Origin: Chloroflexota bacterium
GTDB taxonomy: Bacteria; Chloroflexota; Dehalococcoidia; Bin125
Length of the DNA: 64,000 nt
Direction of reading: 5' to 3'
Assembly: GCA_009838735.1 (NCBI GenBank)
Contig: VXQZ01000037.1
Span: 84,127-148,126, forward strand
In this document: piece after piece, positions 50,756 through 60,076 of the stretch
Layout of the letters: every line of letters starts with the position of its first letter
How positions within the stretch are numbered: the stretch's first letter is position 1
The notes under the pieces: generated by a model
What the model was told of the DNA's origin: nothing
Databases searched by the model: none
What the model saw: the letters and a program-made list of their open reading frames with translations, nothing else
Translations under genes and position numbers: made by a program

Positions 50756-52732
50756 GTGACATTCGCTTGGCGAACCCCAAGCACGGTTGCCGGTACCTTC
50801 GATAACCAGGTGAACCGTTCTCCATCCCCGTTGGCCGGCTTCGTGACGTTGTTGGTCCTGGCGCTCTCGATCGCGCAGGGACTGCAACTGCTCCGAGGAC
50901 TGCTCGCCAGTCTGTCCGTGTACCTGGGACAGATTCGCGACATCGAATCAGGTTCCCTCGCCGGCGTGATCTTGCTGATTTTCCTGTCGGCCGTTGCTGC
51001 ATCCTTGGTCCGGCGGTTCATCGGCGGTTGGCAATGTCTGTTGATCCTCGCGGCGACGCTCGCGCTGCTGCGCTTGGCTGACCAGCTGGCGCCGACGCCC
51101 GACGCCCGCCTCGGTGTCGAGATCGCGGGTGTGGTCGTCTGGCTCTGGATGCTTCAGTTCGTCGCTTCCATCTCGCCGCTGCCTTCGGCGAGATCAGGCG
51201 TCGGACGACCGGCGGTCGTCTTGCTGCTCGGTTTGACGATCGACACCGCAATCAACGGCGCGTTCGAAACCCTGGATCCGAGCTTCTCAACCGCCCTCGG
51301 GCCTCTCCTGTTCACGATTCTGTCGATCGGCGCGCAGCTGGCGATGATCTCGTGGCTCGGCCGCTGCCACGCGGCTCCGTTCACGATCGTCAGCCCGCCC
51401 AGTTTGGCCTTCTGCATTGGACCAGCGCTGGCGTTGGAAGCGCTGCTGTTCCAGAGTCTGGCGAGGCAGGTCGTCCTGATCGGCTGGGAACTGCCGGCGA
51501 CGTTTGCCTGGCTGATGGCGGGGAATCTGCTCGCGATCTGGATCGCGGCATTCTGCTCCGTTCGCGGTTTATCGCCGCCCTGGTGGGCCTCGATCGCCGC
51601 GGCCGCGGCGTTGCTCGTTTCCGTCATTCAGCCGGAGCACCACGCCTGGGCGGCGATCGTGGCCGCGGCCGGACCAATCGCGATCGGCGTGCTCTTGACC
51701 GCGGCGCTCACCACCAAACACGCCGGAGGACGGGGTTGGATCAGCGCCGCAACTGGAATGCTTGCGGTCCCACTCGTGATCTTCGGCTGGTACGCCCACT
51801 ACCAGCTCGATGTACCGCTACCGCAATTCGTCTTTGTCGTGTTCGCGGCAACGCTGGTTGCACTTGCCGGCTGCTTCGAATCACTTCGACTGCTGGTGAC
51901 TCGGGCGCGATCGGCCGGGCAGGCGCAATCGGTCCGCACATCGTGGCAACAGGCTGCCCTGGTTCCCGCGATCGCATCCGTGCTGCTGTTGCTGCCGCTC
52001 TATCACGTCATCACCTGGCGCTCCGCCGATCATCCTCCGGCTGCCGACGTTCCCGTACGAGTAGCGACCTACAACATTCACCAGGGGTTTGATCTGCAGG
52101 GAATGCCCAGCCTCGAGCGGATTCTCGCAGTGGTCGAGCAGGAGCGTCCGCATGTAATCGCACTGCAAGAGGTACCGCGCGGCTGGGTCGTGAACGGCTC
52201 AGTCGACGCGTTAAGTTGGCTGGCGCAGAGACTCCGGATGCATTCGGCCTGGGGTCCGGCGGCCGATCCGTTGTGGGGCAACGCCGTGCTGAGCCGCTAT
52301 CCGATCGTGCATATGGAGCATCATCCGATGCCTAACAACCACGATCTGAACCTGGACCGGGGATATCTTCTCGTGACGGTCAATCTGCACGGTGACCTGG
52401 TTCAGGTTGTCGCAACTCACCTGCATCACATCGAGTCGGAGCCCCATCATCGGATCCCGCAGGTGGCGGAACTCCTGAACGCTGTCGACTGGAGCCGGCC
52501 GAGCGTGCTGCTCGGGGATCTCAACGCCCAACCCCATCACGCCGAGATTCGGATGCTGGCCGCGGCGGGACTCTCGCCTCGCCATCCGGTGGTCCCCACA
52601 TATCCGGCCGATCATCCCAGACGCCAGATCGACTACATCATGACGACCGACGCCCTCGCGATCGTCGAGCTGCGCAGCGCCCCAACGGATGCATCGGATC
52701 ATCTGCCGTTGTTCGCCACGCTCGTCCGCTGA
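50756..52732 (+). CDS. Polytopic membrane protein with C-terminal endonuclease/exonuclease/phosphatase domain
   Basis: About 390-400 residues of hydrophobic segments (some 10-12 helices) are joined to an EEP-superfamily domain of about 230 residues. Its catalytic parts are visible: VRVATYNIHQGFDL, ERPHVIALQEVPRGWV (metal Glu), VATHLHHIES, SVLLGDLNAQPHH and DASDHLPLFATLVR (Asp-His at the end). EEP enzymes cut phosphodiesters in DNA, RNA, phosphoinositides or sphingomyelin; fused to a membrane domain, a lipid or cell-wall phosphodiester is likely, by inference. The N-terminus is uncertain: I chose GTG 50756; a GTG at 50810 is an alternative. It is divergent from the M16 peptidase. Confidence 0.85.
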   Translation: MTFAWRTPSTVAGTFDNQVNRSPSPLAGFVTLLVLALSIAQGLQLLRGLLASLSVYLGQIRDIESGSLAGVILLIFLSAVAASLVRRFIGGWQCLLILAATLALLRLADQLAPTPDARLGVEIAGVVVWLWMLQFVASISPLPSARSGVGRPAVVLLLGLTIDTAINGAFETLDPSFSTALGPLLFTILSIGAQLAMISWLGRCHAAPFTIVSPPSLAFCIGPALALEALLFQSLARQVVLIGWELPATFAWLMAGNLLAIWIAAFCSVRGLSPPWWASIAAAAALLVSVIQPEHHAWAAIVAAAGPIAIGVLLTAALTTKHAGGRGWISAATGMLAVPLVIFGWYAHYQLDVPLPQFVFVVFAATLVALAGCFESLRLLVTRARSAGQAQSVRTSWQQAALVPAIASVLLLLPLYHVITWRSADHPPAADVPVRVATYNIHQGFDLQGMPSLERILAVVEQERPHVIALQEVPRGWVVNGSVDALSWLAQRLRMHSAWGPAADPLWGNAVLSRYPIVHMEHHPMPNNHDLNLDRGYLLVTVNLHGDLVQVVATHLHHIESEPHHRIPQVAELLNAVDWSRPSVLLGDLNAQPHHAEIRMLAAAGLSPRHPVVPTYPADHPRRQIDYIMTTDALAIVELRSAPTDASDHLPLFATLVR

Positions 52733-52768
52733 ACGGGGAGGCGTCGCGAGTGCGGTCCGCTGGTGACG

Positions 52769-54133
52769 CTATGCCGTCTTGAAGCCCGACCCGTACATCA
52801 AGCTTCCATAGTGATTGAACCAGCCTCGCGCTTCGGGGTCATCGAAGGGATACTCGGCTCCGAGTTGCCGGGCGGCTGCCAGACCAGTGACGAAACAGGT
52901 CTCCTGGCTGTTGATCAGGGTGTGCGCGCCGCAGTGCCAGGTGCGTCGGTTGCCCTGAATGAAGCGGAACAGATTGACCAGCAGCAGCACGTGTTTCACG
53001 TCGTGCACGACGTGTTGGAACCATCGCCTGGCGACAATCTTGTCCTGGTCAATGGGCGTGATTGGGTTGTAGGTCACCAGGCACGGCCTGTCGGACTGGT
53101 GTGCCCACGGCTGCTGATTGTGCATGATGTACGTGATCTCATAGTTGTCCGGCCGCGCTCCGTACTGCTCGATGTGGTTGCTTCGCGTGGTCAGCGGCTT
53201 GACCTCGTTGTCGGGCAGCACCGACGCATCGGAGTGCACGATCGCGTGATTGTGCAGCTCACTCTCGTAGCGGATCGACGAGAGGACGTATCGCTCGAGC
53301 CAATTCGGCCGGTCAAGCATCATCAGCGTCTGGTTGGCATTGCAGGCGAAGATCACGTCGTCGAAGGTCTCCTGGATACCGTCCTCGTCTTCAAGGACTA
53401 CGCCAGCCGATCTTCGATAGACCTTCCGCACGGGGCGACCCAGGTAAATCCTGTCCCGGAAGTCGAGCGAGAGATGTTCATAGATCCGGCGGGTGCCCTG
53501 GTCCCAGGTTCGCATCGGCGTCGCCGATTCGATGTCGAAGAACTCGAGATACCGGGAGAAGAGGGCCGCGGGCATATCGAACACATTGGTCGCCATCAGG
53601 AAGTTGACGAACATTGGCTTGAGCACCTTGTAGCGGAAGTCGCCCGAGAACCCACCGGCGTTCAAGACGGTCCCCATGCTGACGTAGTTGAAGGGGTTGA
53701 GCGCGTTGAGCAGCTTCGAACGGGATCTGGTGAGCCATCCGAAGCGGTGCATCAGCGCCAGCAGTCGCTGGAACCGGGCAATCTCTTCGCTCAGTTCCTC
53801 CCGGATCTCCGAGTCGAAGTCATGCGCGTACACCTGACCTCGGTACTTGACGCTGTAGCTGAAACGCGTCTCGAGCAACTCGATCCCGAACTGTTGCATC
53901 AGCAGCACGATGTGGTGGTAGACCGAGGGAATGCAGGCTGTCACGGAGATGTCGAACGGAATCGATCTGCCGTCCGCCTGCGGCATATCGGCCGTCACAG
54001 CATTGCCGCCCAGCTGCTCATTGGCCTCAAAGAGCCGCACGTCAAAACGGTCCGGGTCCCGGTTGAGCGCCCAGGCGGCGCCCAGGCCGGAGATCCCGCC
54101 GCCGATCACGGCCACTCGGCGAGGAGATGTCAC
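52769..54133 (-). CDS. FAD-dependent amine-oxidase-like oxidoreductase (COG2907 type)
   Basis: This 454-residue flavoprotein opens with the dinucleotide motif RVAVIGGGISGLGAAWALNR (GxGxxG at about residues 11-16) and FEANEQLGGNA, the FAD ribose and NAD-loop segment of the amine oxidase/desaturase superfamily. FDDVIFACNANQTLMML and the C-terminal INSQETCFVTGLAAARQLG complete the FAD fold. The closest type known to me is the predicted NAD/FAD oxidoreductase found with cyclopropane fatty acid genes, so lipid oxidation or desaturation is plausible. It starts at ATG overlapping the upstream Rieske oxygenase stop (4 nt), an operon with tight coupling. Confidence 0.85.
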   Translation of the reverse strand: MTSPRRVAVIGGGISGLGAAWALNRDPDRFDVRLFEANEQLGGNAVTADMPQADGRSIPFDISVTACIPSVYHHIVLLMQQFGIELLETRFSYSVKYRGQVYAHDFDSEIREELSEEIARFQRLLALMHRFGWLTRSRSKLLNALNPFNYVSMGTVLNAGGFSGDFRYKVLKPMFVNFLMATNVFDMPAALFSRYLEFFDIESATPMRTWDQGTRRIYEHLSLDFRDRIYLGRPVRKVYRRSAGVVLEDEDGIQETFDDVIFACNANQTLMMLDRPNWLERYVLSSIRYESELHNHAIVHSDASVLPDNEVKPLTTRSNHIEQYGARPDNYEITYIMHNQQPWAHQSDRPCLVTYNPITPIDQDKIVARRWFQHVVHDVKHVLLLVNLFRFIQGNRRTWHCGAHTLINSQETCFVTGLAAARQLGAEYPFDDPEARGWFNHYGSLMYGSGFKTA

Positions 54134-55215
54134 TGTCGGGCCAGCTCGGCGCTGCGAGCCGGTTCACATGTTGCCGGCGGCGCCTCATCCTGCAGCGGAT
54201 AAAACTGCGCGCAGTATGCGCGGTAAGTCATGATTTCGCCGTCCGAGCGGCAAAGTCGCGGCCGGCGGACATACCGCTTCCGGCTCCAGATCGTCACATC
54301 CTGCTGTACGTCATTGCGCTGTAGGGCGATCGCGAGCTTGTTGACCAATGGAGCACGCCACCTAACTGGGAGCAAAGCGAAACCGAGGGCGTTTCGGTTT
54401 GGGCTGCGGATTTCCTTGACCTGATTGACGATCGAGAGGTTGATCATCTCGCCGTCGATCGGCGTCGCCAAAATCCAGAGCCGCATGTCCGTGCCGACGT
54501 TGTGCTCGCGAAACTCGACAAAGGAGTAGCCGAGTCCATGGATTCGGGCGCACGCGCTGACGCTCACGTCAACATTGAAGAGATGAGCGATCCTCCGCCG
54601 GCTCTTGAAGTCGAAGCGGCTTTCCAGATACGGGCCATCGACCCGGACCGGATAGTCGCCGTTTACCTGGTCGTAGCCGTGGACGTACTGAAGATGGGCG
54701 AGGTCGACCGAGTTCTCTGTGGTTTCCTGAGGATGGCCGGGGAATCGCAGCGTTCTGATTTCAATGTTGCTCCAGCCAGTTTGATCCGGTTCCTTCTCCG
54801 GCAACTGCCATTGCGGATCTCGCCCGCCGATCCCCCACCAGGCGAAGACCATGCCGCAAATCTCTCTGGTCGCGAACGTCTGTAGCCTGGCCGAACGAGG
54901 CGCCGGCGCATACGGCGTGGCAACGCACTGGCCGTCCGCGTTGAACTCGAACCCGTGGAACGGGCAGACCAACCGGCCGTCGCAGACACGGCCTCCGGCG
55001 TCAGGCCCGAGGTACGAGCCCAGATGCGGACAGTAGGCCTCGGACACGCAGATTCGTCCCTCGTCGTCGTGCCAGACGACGATCTCTTCGCCCATCCACG
55101 TCATCTGGGTGATGTCCGATTTCTTCAACTGCCGACTGGTACCCACGAAGTACCAGCCTTCGGGAAACGGAGCCGGCGGACCATGCTCGGCCGCGTTCGG
55201 CTGAGGAGCGGACAT
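54130..55215 (-). CDS. Rieske non-heme iron oxygenase, sterol-oxidising (KshA/DAF-36-like) type
   Basis: This 361-residue oxygenase has the Rieske [2Fe-2S] ligands in YCPHLGSYLG and CPFHGFEF (about residues 62-93, C-x-H ... C-x2-H) and the mononuclear iron site in ENSVDLAHLQYVHGYDQVNG (His-x4-His and an Asp). The IxxLG segment and PFHGFEF sequence context recall oxygenases such as KshA or the DAF-36/Neverland sterol 7-desaturases. A sterol-, hopanoid- or other lipid-ring substrate is therefore a reasonable inference. ATG 55215 follows GAGGGAAG. It heads a two-gene operon with the FAD oxidoreductase and is divergent from the P450 fusion gene. A separate ferredoxin and reductase must come from elsewhere. 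Confidence 0.88.
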   Translation of the reverse strand: MSAPQPNAAEHGPPAPFPEGWYFVGTSRQLKKSDITQMTWMGEEIVVWHDDEGRICVSEAYCPHLGSYLGPDAGGRVCDGRLVCPFHGFEFNADGQCVATPYAPAPRSARLQTFATREICGMVFAWWGIGGRDPQWQLPEKEPDQTGWSNIEIRTLRFPGHPQETTENSVDLAHLQYVHGYDQVNGDYPVRVDGPYLESRFDFKSRRRIAHLFNVDVSVSACARIHGLGYSFVEFREHNVGTDMRLWILATPIDGEMINLSIVNQVKEIRSPNRNALGFALLPVRWRAPLVNKLAIALQRNDVQQDVTIWSRKRYVRRPRLCRSDGEIMTYRAYCAQFYPLQDEAPPATCEPARSAELARQ

Positions 55216-55300
55216 CTCAGACTTCCCTCGTCTCACGGCCCGGGGCGACCGCCATCTCCGCCGTGCAGGCCCTGTGTAAGAAACGTTAACGGCTCACCAA

Positions 55301-55328
55301 TTGACTGTGGTGGCGTTAGCCTTATGTA
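55301..55328 (+). promoter_or_regulatory. Candidate promoter of the GPP34-P450 gene
   Basis: TTGACT (55301-55306), a 16-nt spacer and TATGTA (55323-55328) point towards the P450 fusion gene 120 nt downstream. A small palindrome CGTTAACG (55284-55291) just upstream of the -35 is a possible operator in this divergent region shared with the Rieske gene. Confidence 0.4.
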
Positions 55329-55450
55329 CGCCGGACGGAAGGCCGATTCAGAACACCCGCCTGTTGTTGCCATATAGTGACGACGATCAGGGAATGCGCG
55401 CCTCAAGACATATTGAGAGCGTGCACCAGGGTGTGTAAAGGGCGCGAACG

Positions 55451-57529
55451 ATGACGCTGAGGACTGCTGACGCACCAGCGCAACAGATGACCTTGCCCCA
55501 GGAACTGGTCTTGATGCTGCTCAATGAGGAGAGCGGCTACTTCCGCCAGGTGCGCGGCTGGAACCTGAACTGCGCCATGGTTGGCGCCGGGCTGGCCGAA
55601 CTCTCCCTGATGGGCAACATCGACACCGATATGAACTCGCTGCAGCTGCTTGACTCGACGCCAACGGGCCATGCGGCTCTTGACCCGATTCTCGAGGCAA
55701 TCGCTGAAGATCCGGCACAACACGACGCGCAGTACTGGGTAGAGGTCCTCGCTCCTCGGGCCGACACCTTCATCGACGTTGCCCTCGATCGCCTCGCTGA
55801 AATGGACATTCTCCAGCATCACGAGGGGGAGTTCTGGACACTGAATCACTCGGCGTGGCAATCCGACCAGTTTGGCGACACCGGGGCAATCACCGCTGCC
55901 GGATTCGTCAGATCGCGCATCGCACGCGTCATATTCGAGGATGAGATTCCCGACCCACGGGACGCGATCCTGATATCGCTCCTCAACACCTGCGATGTGC
56001 TGCGCTTCATCTTCGAACTCGAACCACAGGCTGACGAACGTGTCCAGTTCGTCTCCAACCTGGATCTGCTGGGCCGCTCAATCTCCGATGCCGTTTCCCT
56101 GAATCTGACGAGCCCGCTGGTTCGTCAATCGGCATTGACGAGGACGATTCCGAAAGTCAACCTGCTCAAGCTGCTGTTCAATCCACATGTCCGAACAGGC
56201 AATATTCCTGCGCTGTTCGCCAGTCTGGCCGAGCAGTATGGTCCAGTGTTTCAGTTGGCCCCGCCCTTCCAGCAGCCGACTATCTTCCTGACCGGGCTCG
56301 AGGCTAACCGTTGGGCCCAGCGGGAAGGCAGGCGATTCCTGACGTCGACGAAGTACCTCAACGAGCTTGAGGAGGAGTACGGCGCCCACGGGATCATCCC
56401 GTCACTGGACAGTTCCGATCACTTCCGGATGCGAAAGGCGATGCAGCCCGGCTTGTCTCGGGCGCGACTCGAGAGCCAACTGGGCGAACTCTATCGTCTC
56501 ATGCGGACGCACCTCGCCGAATGGAACGTCGGTGACGCGATGCCCGCGAGGTCCATGTCGCGGCTGATGACTAACGCTCAGATCTCCCCCATTCTTGCCA
56601 GCGTTGATTCACAGGACATCATCGAAGACTTGATCGCCTATAAGGAGCGCGCGCTCAACACGCGCGTTGCCAAGGTGATGCCCAAGTTCTTGCTGCGCAC
56701 GCCGGCCATCAGGCAACGAGCCAAGAGCATTGAAGCGATGCTTGAGCGCGTTCAGCGCGCTCATACTCCAGCCCTGCGGGTCGATACCCCGCGCGATATC
56801 GTCGACGATTTGCTCAGTCTGCACGCAAATGATCCGCAGCTGTTGCCTGAGTCGAGTCTCAAGTTCGCCCTTTCCGCCCCGCTGCTGGCCAGCATGTACC
56901 TGGGCGACACCATCGGGTTTGCGCTCTACGCGCTGGCGTCGCAGCCGGAGCTGTACCAGAGAATCCAGGCCGAGGCCGACGCGATCTTTGCTGACGGCGA
57001 TCCGGACCCTGAGGTATTTCAGGGTCCCGAAATCGATGTCACTCGCCGCTTTGTCCTTGAGTGTCTGCGAATGTACCCGGTCGTTCCCGGTTCACTGCGC
57101 AACGTGATGAACAGCTGCGTCGTCGAAAACTATGAGCTGCCGTTGAGCGCTCGTGTGCTCGTCGTGCAGACCGCCGCGCACTACATGAACGATGTGTTCC
57201 CCGAGCCGCACAAATTCGATATTGATCGATACTTGCCTGGCCGTGAGGAGCATCGCTCGATTGGATACGCACCTTTCGGACTGGGCACGCACACATGCCT
57301 GGGCAACCGTTGGGTGGAACTGCAAATGGCAGTCGACCTGATGATGATCGCGCATTATTTCGACTTGGAAGTCCAGCCGGCCAATGCCAAGCTGCGGATC
57401 AGCCCGTTCCCGTCCTTGTCGATCAGCAACAAGGTGAAGTTCCACATCTCCCGCAAACGCCGCGAGATTCCCCCACCGGGCGAGTCGAATGGCTCAGCAG
57501 CCGCTATGGGTTGCCCCGTTCTTCACTGA
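55451..57529 (+). CDS. GPP34-domain/cytochrome P450 fusion protein
   Basis: Residues about 12-225 match the GPP34 (GOLPH3/Vps74-like) fold: LPQELVLMLLNEESGYF, GAGLAELSLMGNI, DSTPTGHAALDPILEAI, YWVEVLAP and PDPRDAILISLLNTCDVLRF. In eukaryotes this fold binds phosphoinositide-bearing membranes. Residues about 230-675 form a cytochrome P450: the I-helix LGDTIGFALYALASQP (Asp486-Thr487), ExxR as ECLR (Glu537-Arg540), an FDIDRYLPGREE-type segment and heme loop FGLGTHTCLGNRW with Cys616. Bacterial P450s are about 400-450 residues; the 692-residue chain carries a full extra domain. The reading frame is continuous and the start ATG 55451 has AAAGGG upstream. It is divergent from the Rieske gene and convergent with the RND gene. 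Confidence 0.88.
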   Translation: MTLRTADAPAQQMTLPQELVLMLLNEESGYFRQVRGWNLNCAMVGAGLAELSLMGNIDTDMNSLQLLDSTPTGHAALDPILEAIAEDPAQHDAQYWVEVLAPRADTFIDVALDRLAEMDILQHHEGEFWTLNHSAWQSDQFGDTGAITAAGFVRSRIARVIFEDEIPDPRDAILISLLNTCDVLRFIFELEPQADERVQFVSNLDLLGRSISDAVSLNLTSPLVRQSALTRTIPKVNLLKLLFNPHVRTGNIPALFASLAEQYGPVFQLAPPFQQPTIFLTGLEANRWAQREGRRFLTSTKYLNELEEEYGAHGIIPSLDSSDHFRMRKAMQPGLSRARLESQLGELYRLMRTHLAEWNVGDAMPARSMSRLMTNAQISPILASVDSQDIIEDLIAYKERALNTRVAKVMPKFLLRTPAIRQRAKSIEAMLERVQRAHTPALRVDTPRDIVDDLLSLHANDPQLLPESSLKFALSAPLLASMYLGDTIGFALYALASQPELYQRIQAEADAIFADGDPDPEVFQGPEIDVTRRFVLECLRMYPVVPGSLRNVMNSCVVENYELPLSARVLVVQTAAHYMNDVFPEPHKFDIDRYLPGREEHRSIGYAPFGLGTHTCLGNRWVELQMAVDLMMIAHYFDLEVQPANAKLRISPFPSLSISNKVKFHISRKRREIPPPGESNGSAAAMGCPVLH

Positions 57530-57540
57530 CTGTCTGCGGC

Positions 57541-60024
57541 TCAGGACGGGGTCGATTCCTGCTCGTGGCGCTCTTGCGTCTCGTCGATCGCTTCGTCCAG
57601 GTCATCCCACATTCGCTGCATCGCCGAGCGCAACCGCATGTTCTGGAAGGCGCCCCAGACGGTCATCGTTGGCGGTACGACGAGGATTGAGACGATCAAC
57701 GAGTAGGCAATCGTGATCGCTGCGGTGATACCGAACTGCTGCGACGCCAAAAGCGGCGAGGCGATGAGCACTCCAAGACCGAGCGCCGTCGTCAGCGCAG
57801 ACCCAAGGAGCGCCGAGCCGGTCGTGGCCAGGGTGCGAATCGCCGCCTGCTCCGGATCGCGTAGGCGTGTGAATTCTTCCCGATAACGATGGATCAGATG
57901 GATGGTGTAGTCGACGCCGATGCCAATCGAGAGCGCGGTGATGATCGACGTGACCAGCGAGTATGGGATGCCAAGCAGCGCCATCGTACCCAGGACCCAG
58001 ATCAGGACAAAGACGATCGGCACCACTGCGATCACGGCCAACACGGGCTGACGATGGGTCACCCAGAAAAAGATCGCAAGAATGGCAAGCGCCGCAGCAA
58101 TGGTGATGCTGATCGCCTCCGTCTGGCGATCCGTGATCGAATCGGTGATTGTCACCCCGATGATGCCCTCGGATGTCGCGGTGATCGCATCGTCCGTACC
58201 GACCCAGAGCGCTTCCAACTCCGGCTGCACCTGCCTCGCGCCGATCGAATCTCCCGACATGGTTGGGAATTGCACCAGGATCGTATCGAGTCCGTTCGGA
58301 TTGTTGACGAGCGCATGCGAGAGCGCCGGTTCCAGAGTTTCCAGCCGGTTGAGAATCTGCTGCATCAACGCCGGATCAAGCTCCAGGCCGGCAGATGCTT
58401 CGCGGAACGTTGCCGCCAGTTCCGGGTCGTAGTTGTCGGAGGGCTCTCCGCTGTCCGTGATCCAGTCGCGAACGATTAGCTCGTATGACGTCTGAAGTGG
58501 TCCAGCGGCAAACCCCGGCCGGCTGCTGTCGTCCTCAAACACTGCAGCCAGATCGCGCAGATTGAGCAGGGTTCTGGTTTCCGTGGCCTCGGCCTTGATC
58601 AATACGGAGGTCACCTCGGCCGGTCCTCCGATCGCGGCGTCGAGCGTGTCCCAATCTTCGAGCACCGTTCCTCCGCGCGGGAGGATGTCGCGAATGCTGA
58701 ACTCCGACTCAAGATCGGTCGCCGCTACACCGAAGCCAATGGTCACTGCCAGGACCACCAACAGGAAGGGGGCGGGCCTGAGCGCTACGTTGGCGCCCAA
58801 CAGCTCGGCAGCTCGCGCCACGCCCGGGATCGCCTGTGCGATGAGACGTTGCGGAGGCAGCGTGCCCTTGGCTTCCCGCCGGCCGTCGATGATCGCGCGG
58901 CCCGCCGGTACCAGCGTGAGCATCACGAACAAGCTCATGCCGACGCCAAAGGCAGCGACGACGCCAAAGTCGCCCACGATCTCGACCGGGGAGAAGAGGT
59001 TGGCCAATAGGCTGACCATCGTCGTGACCGCGGCAAGCATCAGTGGGATCACCACATGCCGCATTCCCGAACGCACCGCTTCGATCACCGGCACGCCGGT
59101 GGCTCGCTGTTCCCGGTAGTTCGACACGACCTGAATGGCATAGTCGACCGTGAGGCCGATGATGATGATCGGCACGAGCGCCGTGAGGGCGTTCGGTGGA
59201 CCGATCACTCCAAGCGCGCCGGGGCCCAGCCAACCTTCCAGGCCGACCACCCAGATAATCGACAACAGCAGCCCCACCAACGCGAGCACCAGGTCGGACA
59301 GCGTTCGCAGGAACAGCAGAATCAACACGGCAATCAGCAGCAGCGCCACGCCAATCAGCGGCGCCATGCCGTCCTCGGTCGCTTGTTTGTACTCATCCTC
59401 GACGACGATCGGCGACACGCTGCTGACTTGAAGCGGCCCTTCGTCGCTCGTGGCCATCTCGGCGATCCGGCGCTCGGCGTCGGCCACCCGTTCGTCCTGG
59501 GTGTTGCGTAATCGGACGGTCGCGATTGCGACGGCTGTTCCGTCGACGTCCGTCCCCGTGAGCGCGCCCATGACTGGCGCGATTTCCGGAGCCGCGCTGA
59601 CGGCATCGATTTCCGCCTGCGATACCGCATCGAGGTTCTCAGCGCCCAGCGCAGCCTGAATCAAGTGAGCCGGCGAGAAGATCGCATCCGTGGGCGTCAG
59701 CAACATCGCGATATCGGGCTCGGCGGCGATGCCACCAAGCAGCCCACTCATCTGCGACAGCCCCTCGGGCGTCAGCGCTGCTCCTCTGAACACGAGCGTG
59801 ACCAGTCGCACATCACCGGAGGCCTCGAAATGGTCGTTGATCTCTCCGATTGCCTCAACGATCGGGCCATCCTGGGGCAGCAGCGCCAGGTCCGTGCCGT
59901 CTACAATCGGCACCCGCCGATCCGCGCCGGCGGCGAGAATCACTGTGACGATCAGCAACACCCCGATGGTGACCCAGGGGCGGGCTGTGACCAGGCGGCT
60001 CAGTTTGCCGAGAATGTCACTCAT
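57541..60024 (-). CDS. RND/MMPL-family exporter (HpnN-like)
   Basis: This 827-residue inner-membrane protein shows the two-fold RND layout. Helix 1 lies near residues 16-36, a large external loop runs to about residue 205, five helices follow (LIGVALLLIAVLILLFLRTL, VPIIIIGLTVDYAIQVVSNY), then a second half with helix 7 (LLVVLAVTIGFGVAATDLES), a loop (about 430-630) and a last helix block (ITIAAALAILAIFFWVTHR, SIGIGVDYTIHLIHRYREEF). The GxxxDY signatures in both halves carry the proton-relay Asp typical of MMPL and hopanoid (HpnN) transporters. Such proteins move lipids out of the membrane. ATG 60024 is used. The C-terminus ends convergently with the P450 fusion gene. Confidence 0.9.
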   Translation of the reverse strand: MSDILGKLSRLVTARPWVTIGVLLIVTVILAAGADRRVPIVDGTDLALLPQDGPIVEAIGEINDHFEASGDVRLVTLVFRGAALTPEGLSQMSGLLGGIAAEPDIAMLLTPTDAIFSPAHLIQAALGAENLDAVSQAEIDAVSAAPEIAPVMGALTGTDVDGTAVAIATVRLRNTQDERVADAERRIAEMATSDEGPLQVSSVSPIVVEDEYKQATEDGMAPLIGVALLLIAVLILLFLRTLSDLVLALVGLLLSIIWVVGLEGWLGPGALGVIGPPNALTALVPIIIIGLTVDYAIQVVSNYREQRATGVPVIEAVRSGMRHVVIPLMLAAVTTMVSLLANLFSPVEIVGDFGVVAAFGVGMSLFVMLTLVPAGRAIIDGRREAKGTLPPQRLIAQAIPGVARAAELLGANVALRPAPFLLVVLAVTIGFGVAATDLESEFSIRDILPRGGTVLEDWDTLDAAIGGPAEVTSVLIKAEATETRTLLNLRDLAAVFEDDSSRPGFAAGPLQTSYELIVRDWITDSGEPSDNYDPELAATFREASAGLELDPALMQQILNRLETLEPALSHALVNNPNGLDTILVQFPTMSGDSIGARQVQPELEALWVGTDDAITATSEGIIGVTITDSITDRQTEAISITIAAALAILAIFFWVTHRQPVLAVIAVVPIVFVLIWVLGTMALLGIPYSLVTSIITALSIGIGVDYTIHLIHRYREEFTRLRDPEQAAIRTLATTGSALLGSALTTALGLGVLIASPLLASQQFGITAAITIAYSLIVSILVVPPTMTVWGAFQNMRLRSAMQRMWDDLDEAIDETQERHEQESTPS

Positions 60025-60076
60025 GCTGAGCAACAGGATAAGAGGGTCGCATCGAGTCGCAACCAGTTCCTGTGGA

